DNA of 64,000 nt from SZUA-430 sp964483585 (GCA_964483585.1 CAZABH010000016.1:4131-68130), one strand, 5' to 3'; numbered from the stretch's first letter, positions 1 to 8,813 are shown. Notes: generated by a model not told the origin, from the sequence alone. Numbers and translations: made by a program.

Positions 1-921
1 CATGCCTCGCAGACGATCCTGGTGGGCGAACGGTTCGAGCAGGCAATGAAAGCGGCGGGCCTGCCCAAGGGGCTCTTTGCCAACATTGTGCTGGGTCATG
101 AGCAAACGACGAAGCTGCTGGCTTCGGGTTGCGTCAATCACGTGAATTTCACGGGGTCGGTGGCGGGCGGCAAGGCGATCGAGCGTGCGGCGGCCGGGAC
201 GTTCACGACCATGGGGCTCGAGCTTGGAGGCAAGGATCCGGCCTATGTGCGGGCGGATGTGAACCTCGAGCATGCGATCGAGAACCTGGTCGATGGGGCG
301 TTCTACAATTCGGGGCAGTGCTGCTGCGGGATCGAGCGCATCTATGTGGATGCTTCGGTCTATGACCGCTTTGTCGACGGGTTTGCGAGCCTCACGCGGA
401 AGTATGTGCTTGGCAATCCCATGGATGAGGCCACGACACTGGGCCCGATGGCGCATACGCGTTTTGCCGACCTGGTGCGCCATCAAACGGCCGAGGCGCT
501 GGCCAAGGGTGCGCGCGGGTTGATCGATGCGAAGGGGTTTGCAGCGAACCGGGAGGGGACGCCGTATCTTGCGCCGCAGGTGCTGACGCAGGTCGACCAC
601 TCGATGTCGGTCATGATGGAGGAAAGTTTTGGCCCGGTCGTCGGCATCATGAAGGTGCAATCGGACGAGGAGGCGATCCGGCTGATGAATGACTCGCCCT
701 ATGGCCTGACGGCTGGCATCTGGACGAGCGATGTCGAGGCGGCCGAGCGCATCGGGGACCGGATCGAGACGGGGACCGTGTTCATGAACCGCTGCGATTA
801 TCTGGATCCAGCGCTCGCGTGGACGGGCGTGAAGGATACGGGGCGCGGGGCGTCGCTGTCGCCGATCGGCTATGAGATGCTGACGCGGCCGAAATCGTAT
901 CACCTGCGTCACCAGATCTAA
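1..921 (+). CDS. aldehyde dehydrogenase family protein, C-terminal part (5' end outside window)
   Basis: NAD(P)-dependent oxidation of an aldehyde to a carboxylate. The frame is open from base 1 and the start lies upstream, so only about 306 C-terminal residues are present. The general-base glutamate sits in the ELGGKDP motif (bases about 217-237), and the catalytic cysteine is the second Cys of the GQCCC motif (codon 322-324). Both are intact, so the enzyme should be active. The iron alcohol dehydrogenase begins 15 bases downstream on the same strand, followed by a glutamine amidotransferase, so the aldehyde is probably made by that alcohol dehydrogenase. The substrate is not readable from sequence. 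Family assignment is certain, pathway is inference. Confidence 0.93.
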   Translation, partial: HASQTILVGERFEQAMKAAGLPKGLFANIVLGHEQTTKLLASGCVNHVNFTGSVAGGKAIERAAAGTFTTMGLELGGKDPAYVRADVNLEHAIENLVDGAFYNSGQCCCGIERIYVDASVYDRFVDGFASLTRKYVLGNPMDEATTLGPMAHTRFADLVRHQTAEALAKGARGLIDAKGFAANREGTPYLAPQVLTQVDHSMSVMMEESFGPVVGIMKVQSDEEAIRLMNDSPYGLTAGIWTSDVEAAERIGDRIETGTVFMNRCDYLDPALAWTGVKDTGRGASLSPIGYEMLTRPKSYHLRHQI

Positions 922-936
922 CGCTGCGAAAGTGCC

Positions 937-2094
937 ATGAACCAGACATCGAACTGGAATTACCCGACCAGCGTGCGCTTCGGCGCGGGGCGCATCGCCG
1001 AGCTTGCGGATGCCTGCAAAGCCAACGGCATCACGCGGCCGCTGTTTGTCACCGATCCCGGACTGGCAGCCTTGCCGATGACGCAGATGGCGTTGGGGGC
1101 ACTGAAGGCGGCGGGACTGGGGTCTGCCTTGTTTTCAGAGATCCGGTCGAACCCGGTCGACAGCAATGTCGAGGCCGGTGTGCGCGCGATGCGGGCCGGG
1201 CTTCACGATGGCGTTGTGGCTTTTGGCGGCGGGTCGGCGCTCGATGTCGGCAAGGTCATTGCGTTCATGTCGGGCCAGACGCGTCCCATGTGGGATTTCG
1301 AGGATGTCGGCGACTGGTGGACGCGGGCTGATCCGAAGGGAATAGCGCCGGTCATTGCGGTGCCGACAACATCGGGAACAGGCTCCGAGGTCGGGCGGGC
1401 TGGCGTCATCACGCATGAGGCGTCTCATACCAAGAAAGTCATCTTCCATCCAAAGATGATGCCTGTCGTGACGATCTGCGATCCGGTGCTGACGGTGGGG
1501 CTACCGCCTTCGATCACGGCGGCGACGGGCCTTGATGCCTTTGCGCATTGCCTTGAGGCCTATTGTGCGCCCGGGTTCCATCCGTTGGCGGATGGGATTG
1601 CCGTCGAGGGCATGCGTCTGGTCAATGCCAATCTCGAGCGTGCGGTTTGGCGCGGGGATGATCTCGAGGCGCGTGGCAACATGATGGCGGCAGCGGCCAT
1701 GGGCGCGACAGCGTTCCAGAAGGGGTTGGGTGCCATCCATGCGTTGTCGCACCCCGTTGGCGCCGTGCATGACACACATCATGGGCTTACCAATGCGGTG
1801 TTCATGCCCTATGTGCTGGTTTTCAACCGCAAGGCCATCGAGGGGCGGATCGAGCGCCTGGCGGCCTATATCGGCTTGACGGCTTCTTTCGATGCGTTTC
1901 TCTCGCGCGTGCTTGAGTTGCGGCAAGCGGTCGGTATTCCGCACACGCTTGCGGGATTGCAGGTGGGGCGTGCGAAGGCGGATCTGATCGCCGAGATGGC
2001 CGTAGTCGATCCGACAGCCGGGGGCAATCCCGTGCCGCTGGACATTGCTGGTGCGCGAACGATTTTCGATATGGCGCTTGAGGGCCGTTTGTGA
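937..2094 (+). CDS. iron-containing alcohol dehydrogenase
   Basis: Group III (Fe-ADH) alcohol dehydrogenase of 385 residues, the usual family length. The nucleotide-binding GGGS (97-100) and TTSGTGSE (144-151) motifs are present. The metal ligands fit D200, H204, H268 and H282, with the spacing of characterised Fe-ADHs such as FucO. It would oxidise an alcohol to the aldehyde handled by the preceding aldehyde dehydrogenase. It starts with ATG 15 bases after the aldehyde dehydrogenase stop, so the two are probably cotranscribed. The neighbouring glutamine amidotransferase suggests the substrate may be a gamma-glutamyl amino alcohol; that is inference. The cofactor metal and NAD/NADP preference cannot be read. 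Confidence 0.93.
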   Translation: MNQTSNWNYPTSVRFGAGRIAELADACKANGITRPLFVTDPGLAALPMTQMALGALKAAGLGSALFSEIRSNPVDSNVEAGVRAMRAGLHDGVVAFGGGSALDVGKVIAFMSGQTRPMWDFEDVGDWWTRADPKGIAPVIAVPTTSGTGSEVGRAGVITHEASHTKKVIFHPKMMPVVTICDPVLTVGLPPSITAATGLDAFAHCLEAYCAPGFHPLADGIAVEGMRLVNANLERAVWRGDDLEARGNMMAAAAMGATAFQKGLGAIHALSHPVGAVHDTHHGLTNAVFMPYVLVFNRKAIEGRIERLAAYIGLTASFDAFLSRVLELRQAVGIPHTLAGLQVGRAKADLIAEMAVVDPTAGGNPVPLDIAGARTIFDMALEGRL

Positions 2095-2175
2095 TGCGCT
2101 GTGCGCGGGATTGTGCTGTACACTGACGAGTGATTCCGCCGTGGGCGGTTGTCTGATCCATGCGGGAACTATTCC

Positions 2176-3042
2176 ATGAGCGCGCTGCGCCTGCTTGTTG
2201 TCGAGGGAAATACGGCCGAGGGTCGCGAACGCCATCTTGCGGTCGGCGGGCGGGTTGCCAGTGAGCGTTACGCCGATGTGCTGCGCGGCCTTGCGCCGGG
2301 AGCACGGGTGGATGTGTGCTTTCCCGCCGATGCTGGCGCGAACCTGCCGGAGCGCGCCGGGATCGAGGGTTATGACGGTGTAGCGATCACGGGATCGTCG
2401 CTGAACATCTACGATCTTGGCCCCTCGATCATGCGGCAGATTGAATTGGCGCGGGCGGTATTCGAAACCGATACGCCGTTCTTCGGTTCGTGCTGGGGGT
2501 TGCAGGTGGCAACGGTTGCGGCCGGCGGGACTGTGCGGCGCAATCCGAAGGGACGCGAGATCGGGTTCGCACGTGGCATCTGCCTGACAGAGGCGGGCGA
2601 GGAGCACGATCTCTTCTGGGACAAGCCCACGGTGTTCGATGCAATCACGGTGCATCTTGACGAGGTCGAAGACACGGCGCGTGGAACCACGATCCTGGCG
2701 ACCAACGGCTGGAGCGCGGTGCAGGCGGCCGAGATCAAGACGCGGCGCTGCACGTTCTGGGGCGTGCAGTATCACCCGGAATATTCTTTCACGGACATTG
2801 CTGCCGTGTTGCGGCGGATGAAGGCGCCCTGCGTCGAACAGGGGTTGTTCAAGGGCGACGGCGATCATGCTGCCTATGTCGAGGGGCTTGAAGGCCTTGA
2901 GCGGAACCCTGCCGACCTGGCGCTTGGCTGGCAGCATGGGCTGAGTGCGTCTGTCACCGAGGAGGCGCACCGTTCGCGCGAGCTGAAAAACTGGATCGAG
3001 CGCTTGGTGCTGCCGACGCGTGCGAAGCGCGGGCGGGGGTAG
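2176..3042 (+). CDS. class I glutamine amidotransferase (GATase1) family hydrolase
   Basis: Stand-alone type I glutamine amidotransferase domain, 288 residues. The nucleophile is C106 in GSCWGLQ, and the His-Glu pair is H200 and E202 in YHPEYS, so the triad is complete. I start it at ATG 2176, which has GGGA nine bases upstream, rather than an upstream TTG at 2149. No synthase domain is fused, so it either serves a separate amidotransferase or hydrolyses a gamma-glutamyl amide, as PuuD does in putrescine catabolism, although PuuD belongs to a different GATase subfamily. Its place after an alcohol and an aldehyde dehydrogenase fits the last, glutamate-releasing step of a gamma-glutamylation pathway. 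Family is secure, role is inference. Confidence 0.85.
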   Translation: MSALRLLVVEGNTAEGRERHLAVGGRVASERYADVLRGLAPGARVDVCFPADAGANLPERAGIEGYDGVAITGSSLNIYDLGPSIMRQIELARAVFETDTPFFGSCWGLQVATVAAGGTVRRNPKGREIGFARGICLTEAGEEHDLFWDKPTVFDAITVHLDEVEDTARGTTILATNGWSAVQAAEIKTRRCTFWGVQYHPEYSFTDIAAVLRRMKAPCVEQGLFKGDGDHAAYVEGLEGLERNPADLALGWQHGLSASVTEEAHRSRELKNWIERLVLPTRAKRGRG

Positions 3043-3065
3043 GGGCTGCGGGTGCCGGACAGCAC

Positions 3066-3099
3066 GCGCGTTACCCAGCCGCGTTGCGGCTGGACGCGC
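3066..3099. terminator. stem-loop between convergent genes
   Basis: A perfect 8-bp stem (CCAGCCGC / GCGGCTGG, loop GTT, 3075-3093) is extended by a second paired segment GCGCGT / ACGCGC across a three-base bulge. It lies between the convergent amidotransferase and dnaE2 genes. There is no T-run on either side, so it may act as a weak bidirectional terminator or as an RNA 3' end stabiliser. Confidence 0.5.
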
Positions 3100-3134
3100 T
3101 TGGCTTCCTGGATGACGGTGAAGGGTGCATGGGG

Positions 3135-6100
3135 TCAATGGAAGTTGCGGCCCTTCGGCAGGACGCTGCGGACGTCGCGGGGGTGTTTCCAGAGCGTTGC
3201 CGGCGGGTCCTGTCTTGTCGATGGCAGGGGACGGGTGACTTCGTCGGCGCGGCTTGCGGGACGGAAGGGTGTGGTGTCGCCTGCGAGTTCGTCGAGAAAG
3301 GGTGTCAGGTCTGAAATCCGGTTGGCGATGACGTGGATGACGCCGCTTTCGGCCTGTATTTCGCCGCGGACAAGAACGAGGCGGGCGCCGAGGACTGTGG
3401 GGCGGAACTGTTCGAACGTTCTGGGCCAGACCACGATGTTGGTGACGCCGGTCTCGTCTTCCAGTGTCATGAAGATCACGCCTGATGCGGTGCCTGGGCG
3501 CTGGCGGACTAGGACGAGGCCTGCGACTTCGACATTGCGGCCGGATTGAATCGAGGGCAGTTGCCCTGACTGGGTGACCTTTCGTTTGTCCAGGCGGTCG
3601 CGCAGGAAGGATACGGGGTGGGCTTTGAGTGACAGATGCAGGTGGCGGTAGTCTTCGACTACGTGCTCGCCCAGCGGCATTGGGGGGACGGCGAAGTCCG
3701 GCTCGTGCGTGCGGGAACTGGCCGCGGCGAATAACGGCAGGTCATCCTTGTCGCCACTGCGACGCAGGCCGCGGATGATCCAGAGCGCCTCGCGTCGGTC
3801 GAGGCCAAGTGAGCGGAAGGCGTCAGCATCGGCGAGACGCTCGAGGGTGGATGGCTCAAGGCCTGTGCGCAACCAGAGATCACGGATGGAATCGAATGGA
3901 TGTGTGCGGGTGGTTTCGATCGTTCGCGCGTCATCTTCCCGAAGGCCCGAGACCTGGCGCAAGCCCAGGCGCAAAGCGTGGGTTGTGCGGATCTCGGGTG
4001 CCATGGAGGCGTGGCGGGGGTGGAGGGTCGGGAGCGTTTGCGTATCTGTTGTTGCGTCGGTGCTGGGTGGCCGGGACGGGCCCGGCCATGACGACTTTTG
4101 GTCGTGTGGTTCGAGGGTGTTGTCCCAGTGCGAGGCGTTGATGTCGACGGGGCGGACTTCGACGCCGTGCTCGCGGGCGTCGCGTACGATCTGGGCAGGG
4201 GCGTAGAACCCCATGGGCTGGGAATTCAGTAGGGCGGCTGCGAAGGCGTCGGGGTAGTGGCACTTGACCCATGAGGAGTAATAGACAAGGAGGGCGAAGC
4301 TTGCGGCGTGGCTTTCCGGGAAGCCGTATTCGCCGAAGCCCTGGATCTGCTTGAAGCAGCGATCTGCGAAGTCCTCATCGTAGCCGCGCGCGATCATGCC
4401 GTGGACGAATTTTTCCTCGAAGGTCGAGATCGTGCCGCTGCGACGGAAGGCGGCCATGGAACGGCGCAGGCGATCGGCTTCGGCAGGGGTGAAGCCGGCT
4501 GCAACGATGGCAATCCGCATGGCCTGTTCCTGGAACAGGGGGACGCCAAGTGTCTTGCCGAGGACGGTTTCCAGTTCGGCCTTCGGGTAGACGATGGGCT
4601 CGTGTCCCTGGCGGCGGCTCAGATAAGGGTGCACCATGCCGCCCTGGATGGGGCCTGGGCGCACGATGGCGACCTCGATCACGAGATCGTAGAACTGCCT
4701 TGGCCTCAGGCGCGGCAGCATCGTCATCTGGGCACGGCTTTCGACCTGGAAGACGCCCACGGAATCGGCGCGGCAGAGCATGTCGTAGACGGCGGGCTCT
4801 TCCTTCGGGATCGCGGCAAGGGTGGGCGTGACACCGTAATGGGCCTGCAGCAGCCCCAAGGCCCTGCGCATGCAGGAGAGCATGCCGAGTGCGAGGACAT
4901 CGACCTTCAGGATGCCCAGCGCGTTGAGGTCATCCTTGTCCCACTCAACGACCGTGCGGCCTTCCATGGCTGCGTTCGATACCGGGATGAGTTCGTCGAG
5001 GCGCCCACGCGTCATCACGAAGCCGCCGACGTGCTGGGAGAGGTGGCGGGGGAAGTCTGCGAGTTCGCCGGCAAGAGCCAATGCCAGTGAGAGGCGGCGA
5101 TCCGCAGGATCGAGGCCGAGGCGCCGGACCTCGTCTTCGACCGGTGCGCTACTTGTCCAGCCTGACAGGGTTCCGGCGAGGGCCGTGATCGTATCTTCCG
5201 AGAGACCGAAAACCTTGCCGACATCGCGGATGGCGCTGCGTCCGCGATAGCAGATCACGGTTGCGGCAAGGCCTGCGCGGTGGCGGCCGTAGCGATTGTA
5301 GATGTACTGGATCACTTCCTCGCGCCGCTCGTGCTCGAAGTCGACGTCGATGTCGGGTGGCTCGCGTCGCTCGGCCGAGAGGAATCGCTCGAACAGGAGG
5401 TCGATCTGGTTGGGGTCGACCTCGGTCACGTGCAGGCAGTAGCAGACGGCTGAATTGGCGGCCGAGCCGCGACCCTGGCAGAGGATGCCTTTGCTGCGTG
5501 CGAAGCGTACGATGTCGTAGACGGTGAGGAAGTAGGGCGCGTAATCGAGTTCGCCAATCAGCTTGTATTCATGGTCGAGCGCCTGGCGGACCTTGGGCGG
5601 GATGCCGGTGGGATAGCGCTGCCTTGCGCCCTCTTCGGTAAGGGAGACGAGGGCCTCCTGGGGTGTGGCGAATCCTTCGCAGGTTTCCTCGGGGTATTCG
5701 TAGCGCAGATCGTTGAGCGAGAAGTGGAGGGTCTGGGCAAAGCGGAGGGTCTCGGCGATGGCTTGCGGATGGCGCCGGAAGAGGCGTGCCATCTCGGGAG
5801 GCGGCTTCAGGTGGCGTTCGGCGTTGGCCTCGAGGTGGAAGCCGGCGCGGTCGAGGGTCGCGTGCTCGCGGATGCAGGTGAGCACGTCCTGGAGTTGCCT
5901 GCGTGCTGGCGTGTGGTAGAGCGCGTCTCCCACGGCGATCATGGGGACCCGGTGCTTCGATGCGAAGGCCTCGAGGCGGCGCAGGTGGCGCTGGTCGTCG
6001 CCGCGGTGGTGTATCGTTGCGCCGAGCCATAGTTGTGCCCTGGGCAGCTGCAGGAGGGTCGTCTCTGTGCTTTCGATGTCGGGGCGTGGGGGCATCAGGA

Positions 6101-6500
6101 TGAGCTGGAGGCCTTCGGCGTGCTCGATGAGGTCTGCGATGTGGAGAATGCAGTCGCCTTTTTCGGCGCGGCGGTTGCCGAGGGTCAGCAGGCGACAGAG
6201 GCGCCCCCAGGCGACGCGGTCGCGCGGATAGGCCAGGATGTCGGGGGTGCCGTCGCTGAAGACGAGGCGGGTTCCCACAAGAAGGCGCAGGCCGCGTTCC
6301 CTGGCCTCGATGTGGGCGCGCACGACGCCTGCGACCGAATTGCGGTCTGTGATGCCGATTGCCGAGAGGCCGAGAGCCTGCGCCTGTTCCACGCATTCGT
6401 GCGGGTGCGAGGCACCGCGCAGGAAGCTGTAGTTCGTCGTCACGGCGAGTTCGGCGTAAGCCGTTGCCGTGTTCACGAAAATATTCCGTGGACGTACCAT
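3135..6500 (-). CDS. dnaE2: error-prone DNA polymerase DnaE2 (ImuC)
   Basis: Catalytic subunit of the ImuA/ImuB/DnaE2 mutasome that performs SOS-induced lesion bypass. The 1121-residue protein has the N-terminal PHP domain (TTNYSFLRGASHPHE near residue 22), the C-family palm motif PDIDVDFEH near residue 385, and a C-terminal OB-fold region. The start overlaps the end of imuB by 28 bases, which indicates coupled translation. Around residues 795-835 the protein carries a Pro/Thr-rich segment that looks inserted. Its DNA contains the palindromic repeat described at 4069-4087, and the frame is maintained, so the gene is probably functional. DnaE2 rather than replicative DnaE1 is supported by the length and by the imu neighbours. 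Confidence 0.96.
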   Translation of the reverse strand: MVRPRNIFVNTATAYAELAVTTNYSFLRGASHPHECVEQAQALGLSAIGITDRNSVAGVVRAHIEARERGLRLLVGTRLVFSDGTPDILAYPRDRVAWGRLCRLLTLGNRRAEKGDCILHIADLIEHAEGLQLILMPPRPDIESTETTLLQLPRAQLWLGATIHHRGDDQRHLRRLEAFASKHRVPMIAVGDALYHTPARRQLQDVLTCIREHATLDRAGFHLEANAERHLKPPPEMARLFRRHPQAIAETLRFAQTLHFSLNDLRYEYPEETCEGFATPQEALVSLTEEGARQRYPTGIPPKVRQALDHEYKLIGELDYAPYFLTVYDIVRFARSKGILCQGRGSAANSAVCYCLHVTEVDPNQIDLLFERFLSAERREPPDIDVDFEHERREEVIQYIYNRYGRHRAGLAATVICYRGRSAIRDVGKVFGLSEDTITALAGTLSGWTSSAPVEDEVRRLGLDPADRRLSLALALAGELADFPRHLSQHVGGFVMTRGRLDELIPVSNAAMEGRTVVEWDKDDLNALGILKVDVLALGMLSCMRRALGLLQAHYGVTPTLAAIPKEEPAVYDMLCRADSVGVFQVESRAQMTMLPRLRPRQFYDLVIEVAIVRPGPIQGGMVHPYLSRRQGHEPIVYPKAELETVLGKTLGVPLFQEQAMRIAIVAAGFTPAEADRLRRSMAAFRRSGTISTFEEKFVHGMIARGYDEDFADRCFKQIQGFGEYGFPESHAASFALLVYYSSWVKCHYPDAFAAALLNSQPMGFYAPAQIVRDAREHGVEVRPVDINASHWDNTLEPHDQKSSWPGPSRPPSTDATTDTQTLPTLHPRHASMAPEIRTTHALRLGLRQVSGLREDDARTIETTRTHPFDSIRDLWLRTGLEPSTLERLADADAFRSLGLDRREALWIIRGLRRSGDKDDLPLFAAASSRTHEPDFAVPPMPLGEHVVEDYRHLHLSLKAHPVSFLRDRLDKRKVTQSGQLPSIQSGRNVEVAGLVLVRQRPGTASGVIFMTLEDETGVTNIVVWPRTFEQFRPTVLGARLVLVRGEIQAESGVIHVIANRISDLTPFLDELAGDTTPFRPASRADEVTRPLPSTRQDPPATLWKHPRDVRSVLPKGRNFH
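4069..4105. repeat. palindromic interspersed repeat inside dnaE2
   Basis: GGCCGGG-ACGGG-CCCGGCC (4069-4087) is followed directly by CATG and a second small hairpin ACGAC-TTTTG-GTCGT (4091-4105). The CCGGGAC...CCCGGCCATGAC core resembles short palindromic elements dispersed in many alphaproteobacterial genomes. Here it is translated on the minus strand as part of a low-complexity Ser/Pro/Thr insert in DnaE2. I saw only this copy in the window. Confidence 0.55.
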
Positions 6501-8041
6501 TGAGGACGACTTGTCTCGCTGCCGAACAGACCCTCGCGGTAGAGCCAGAAGCGGCGTCCTTCACGGTCCTCGATGCGGAAATAGTCGCGTGTGAGGCTGC
6601 GGCCTGTTTCGTCGCGCCACCATTCCATGGCTATGCGTTCGGGGCCTTCGGCGTGAGCGACCTCGTGGGGTACGCGGCGCCAACGGAAGCGTATCGGTGG
6701 GCCATCGGGGACTTCGGCGATCGCGTCGATGGGCTCTGGTCGTTCGAAAAGGCGCAGGGGGCGGGCGGGGGCTGCGGTATCGAGGACGGGTGCATTTGCG
6801 CGATGGTGGGCTGCAGGGGCTGGCGCCAGGTGGGGGACCTGCGTAGCAGCGTATTCGGGGATGTGGCTTTCGGCAAAGGCGAGGCGCTGCACGCGGCGAG
6901 GGCCGAAGCGAACGCCGAGGCGATCAATCAGATCGGCGAGGTCGTCTTGGCCGGTCGCGCTGTCGACCAGGTTTGACTGGGGTATCTGTGCTTTCTCTGC
7001 TGTTGTCACGGCCAGCCGGATGACGTCGAAGCCGCAACCCGGATCGATGTCTTCCGCCAGTGATGAAAAACGCTCGCGGAACAGGCGGTGCATGGCGGTG
7101 GCATCGCGCTGGGGGCGGCTGGTTGCAACCGACAGGCGGCGTACGGCGCCATCGACGCGAAAGAGGGTCACTTGCAGGGCGCGTGCGCCTTCGCCGCGTT
7201 CCTCCATCCGTCGTGACAGGTCAGTTGCCAGGTGACCGATGGTTTCGAGGATGAACGTCTCGTGGGTTGCGGGCTCCGTCAGGTTGCGTTCGGCAATGTA
7301 GGGGGCTACGGGCAGACGTGGCGTGATGGGTTCGTCTGCTTTCCCAAGCGCGAAATCTAGGCGCTGCAACAGGATGGCGCCGAAGCGTGCGGCGAGGGGC
7401 GCGCGTGGGCGATCCACGATGTCGCTGATCTTCTTCAGACCCACGCGCGCCATTGCCTCGATGATGCCGGCGGGCAGCTGGAGGGCTGCCAGTGGCAACG
7501 GGTTGAGTGTTTCCTGCAATTCGTCATCGGCGATGTTGCGCCGTTCGCCGTAGCGGGCCAGCGCCCAGGCTGCGCCGGGGGTGCCGGCAATCGCTGTGCG
7601 TGCCGTGATGCCCTGTTCGTGGAGGCGACGCACGGCATCGCGACGCATGGTGTCCTCGCCACCAAAGAGATGGGCACATCCGGTGATGTCGAGCATCACG
7701 CCATCGGGTGGCGTGAGGCCGACCAGCGGCGTGTAGCGGGACAGCCAGTCGCCTATTGCTTCAAGCAGGCGTGCGTCTGCGGCGTCGTCGGCAGGCTCGA
7801 CCGCGATCGAAGGATACATTGCACGTGCGTCTGCCAGGGGCATCATGTGGCGCAAGCCCAGGCGCATGGCCTCTGCATTCATGGCGCACAGGCGCTGGGC
7901 GCCCCGCATGTCGCGGGTGACGATGCGTGGTTCAGGCGACCGCTGCGCGCGGGTGCGCTCGAGCCTGTCTGTGGGCAGGTGGCTGAACCAGATTGCCAGG
8001 TAGCGCCGCGGGAGCGTTGACGGTTTCAAACTTGCGTTCAT
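6473..8041 (-). CDS. imuB: ImuB, Y-family polymerase-like mutasome subunit
   Basis: Inactive Y-family polymerase homologue that links ImuA and DnaE2 to the beta clamp in SOS mutagenesis. The N-terminus (RRYLAIWFSHLPTDRL) and the LDITGCAHLFGGE segment are typical of ImuB. The carboxylates that bind metal in active DinB-type polymerases are not seen in these positions, as expected for the family. I start it at ATG 8041 (522 residues); ATG 8047 is possible. Either start lies well inside the 3' end of imuA, giving an overlap of 110 bases or more in different frames. Its 3' end overlaps dnaE2 by 28 bases. Confidence 0.93.
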   Translation of the reverse strand: MNASLKPSTLPRRYLAIWFSHLPTDRLERTRAQRSPEPRIVTRDMRGAQRLCAMNAEAMRLGLRHMMPLADARAMYPSIAVEPADDAADARLLEAIGDWLSRYTPLVGLTPPDGVMLDITGCAHLFGGEDTMRRDAVRRLHEQGITARTAIAGTPGAAWALARYGERRNIADDELQETLNPLPLAALQLPAGIIEAMARVGLKKISDIVDRPRAPLAARFGAILLQRLDFALGKADEPITPRLPVAPYIAERNLTEPATHETFILETIGHLATDLSRRMEERGEGARALQVTLFRVDGAVRRLSVATSRPQRDATAMHRLFRERFSSLAEDIDPGCGFDVIRLAVTTAEKAQIPQSNLVDSATGQDDLADLIDRLGVRFGPRRVQRLAFAESHIPEYAATQVPHLAPAPAAHHRANAPVLDTAAPARPLRLFERPEPIDAIAEVPDGPPIRFRWRRVPHEVAHAEGPERIAMEWWRDETGRSLTRDYFRIEDREGRRFWLYREGLFGSETSRPQWYVHGIFS

Positions 8042-8762
8042 GGGCATGCCACTCAACGTTCCATTGGCCAGATGAGCCGAAGCGGTTCTTCACGAGATCC
8101 AGATGCATGTGCGGGGCGCCCAGGCCGCCGAAGGGATTGCTGCGGGAGGGGCTTGCGCTTACCAGCCAGCGCGTCGTGGCGGCGTTCGGTTCAATTGCAG
8201 TTGCGTGGCGCAGGATGAGGCCGAAGCCGAGGCCTTCCTGCGCGGCCAGAGCCAGGCGGCGCGTGCAGGTGAGATCGAGCACCCGCGTGTGGGCGGGGAA
8301 TTCGGCGATGACGGCAGAGAAGCCCCTGCACTTGAGGGCCTCGTTCATGGCCCAGAGCACGTCTTCAGCGCGCGGGACGTGGAGGTAGATGAGGGCAGAG
8401 GTGTCGAAGCCCGAAAGCTTCAGGCCGGGCAGGTATGGGCGTCCGGTTTCGGCGCTTGAGAAGTCATGCTGGATGTAGAGGACGTGGGCGCTTTTCTCTT
8501 GGGCACGGGTGGCCAGGCCGAAGGCGAAACCGGCGGCCGCGCCCAGGTCCTGGACCGTGCGTGGCAGGATTTCGTGGACGGTGCCGCGAGAAAGTCCGCC
8601 GCCCAGAGCCTGGTCCATGAGGGGGATGCCGGTTTCCACATGGACGCGGGCGCTGCGCGTCTTTCCTGGGAGGCAGGCGGCCTGGATTGCGGCTATGGTC
8701 TGCTTGAGGGATGCGGCCTGTTCAGGGGGCAGTCGCCCCTCCGCCGCCATGGGTCGTGGCAC
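7932..8762 (-). CDS. imuA: ImuA, RecA-like mutasome subunit
   Basis: RecA-fold protein of the SOS mutasome, 276 residues from GTG 8762 (ATG 8750 would remove four residues). The N-terminal segment ending in GIPLMDQALGGGLSRG and the following RecA-like core match the ImuA/SulA-RecA-like family of alphaproteobacterial imu operons. It is the first gene of the operon, and a LexA box lies 36 bases upstream of the GTG. The last 36 or so residues are encoded in DNA that also encodes the start of ImuB in another frame. That tail (Pro/Ala/Arg-rich) is probably less constrained than the rest. Confidence 0.9.
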   Translation of the reverse strand: MPRPMAAEGRLPPEQAASLKQTIAAIQAACLPGKTRSARVHVETGIPLMDQALGGGLSRGTVHEILPRTVQDLGAAAGFAFGLATRAQEKSAHVLYIQHDFSSAETGRPYLPGLKLSGFDTSALIYLHVPRAEDVLWAMNEALKCRGFSAVIAEFPAHTRVLDLTCTRRLALAAQEGLGFGLILRHATAIEPNAATTRWLVSASPSRSNPFGGLGAPHMHLDLVKNRFGSSGQWNVEWHAHERKFETVNAPAALPGNLVQPPAHRQARAHPRAAVA

Positions 8763-8798
8763 GGGTCAGTCTCCGTTTTCTGCTGCTTCTTGATCTTA

Positions 8799-8813
8799 GT
8801 TCACCTTTTGTTC
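8799..8813 (-). promoter_or_regulatory. LexA (SOS) box for imuA-imuB-dnaE2
   Basis: GTTC-ACCTTTT-GTTC on the plus strand (GAAC-N7-GAAC read in the direction of imuA). This is an exact match to the direct-repeat LexA operator known for Alphaproteobacteria. It is 36 bases from the imuA start codon, where LexA would block transcription. Confidence 0.88.

Noticed and set aside
1501..3138. 545-codon open frame on the minus strand
   Set aside because: It is antisense to the alcohol dehydrogenase and amidotransferase genes, has no recognisable domain, is Arg/His/Pro-rich, and reflects GC codon bias.
5569..6564. 331-codon open frame on the minus strand within dnaE2
   Set aside because: It lies in another frame of the same strand as the PHP domain of DnaE2 and gives an Arg/Pro-rich product.
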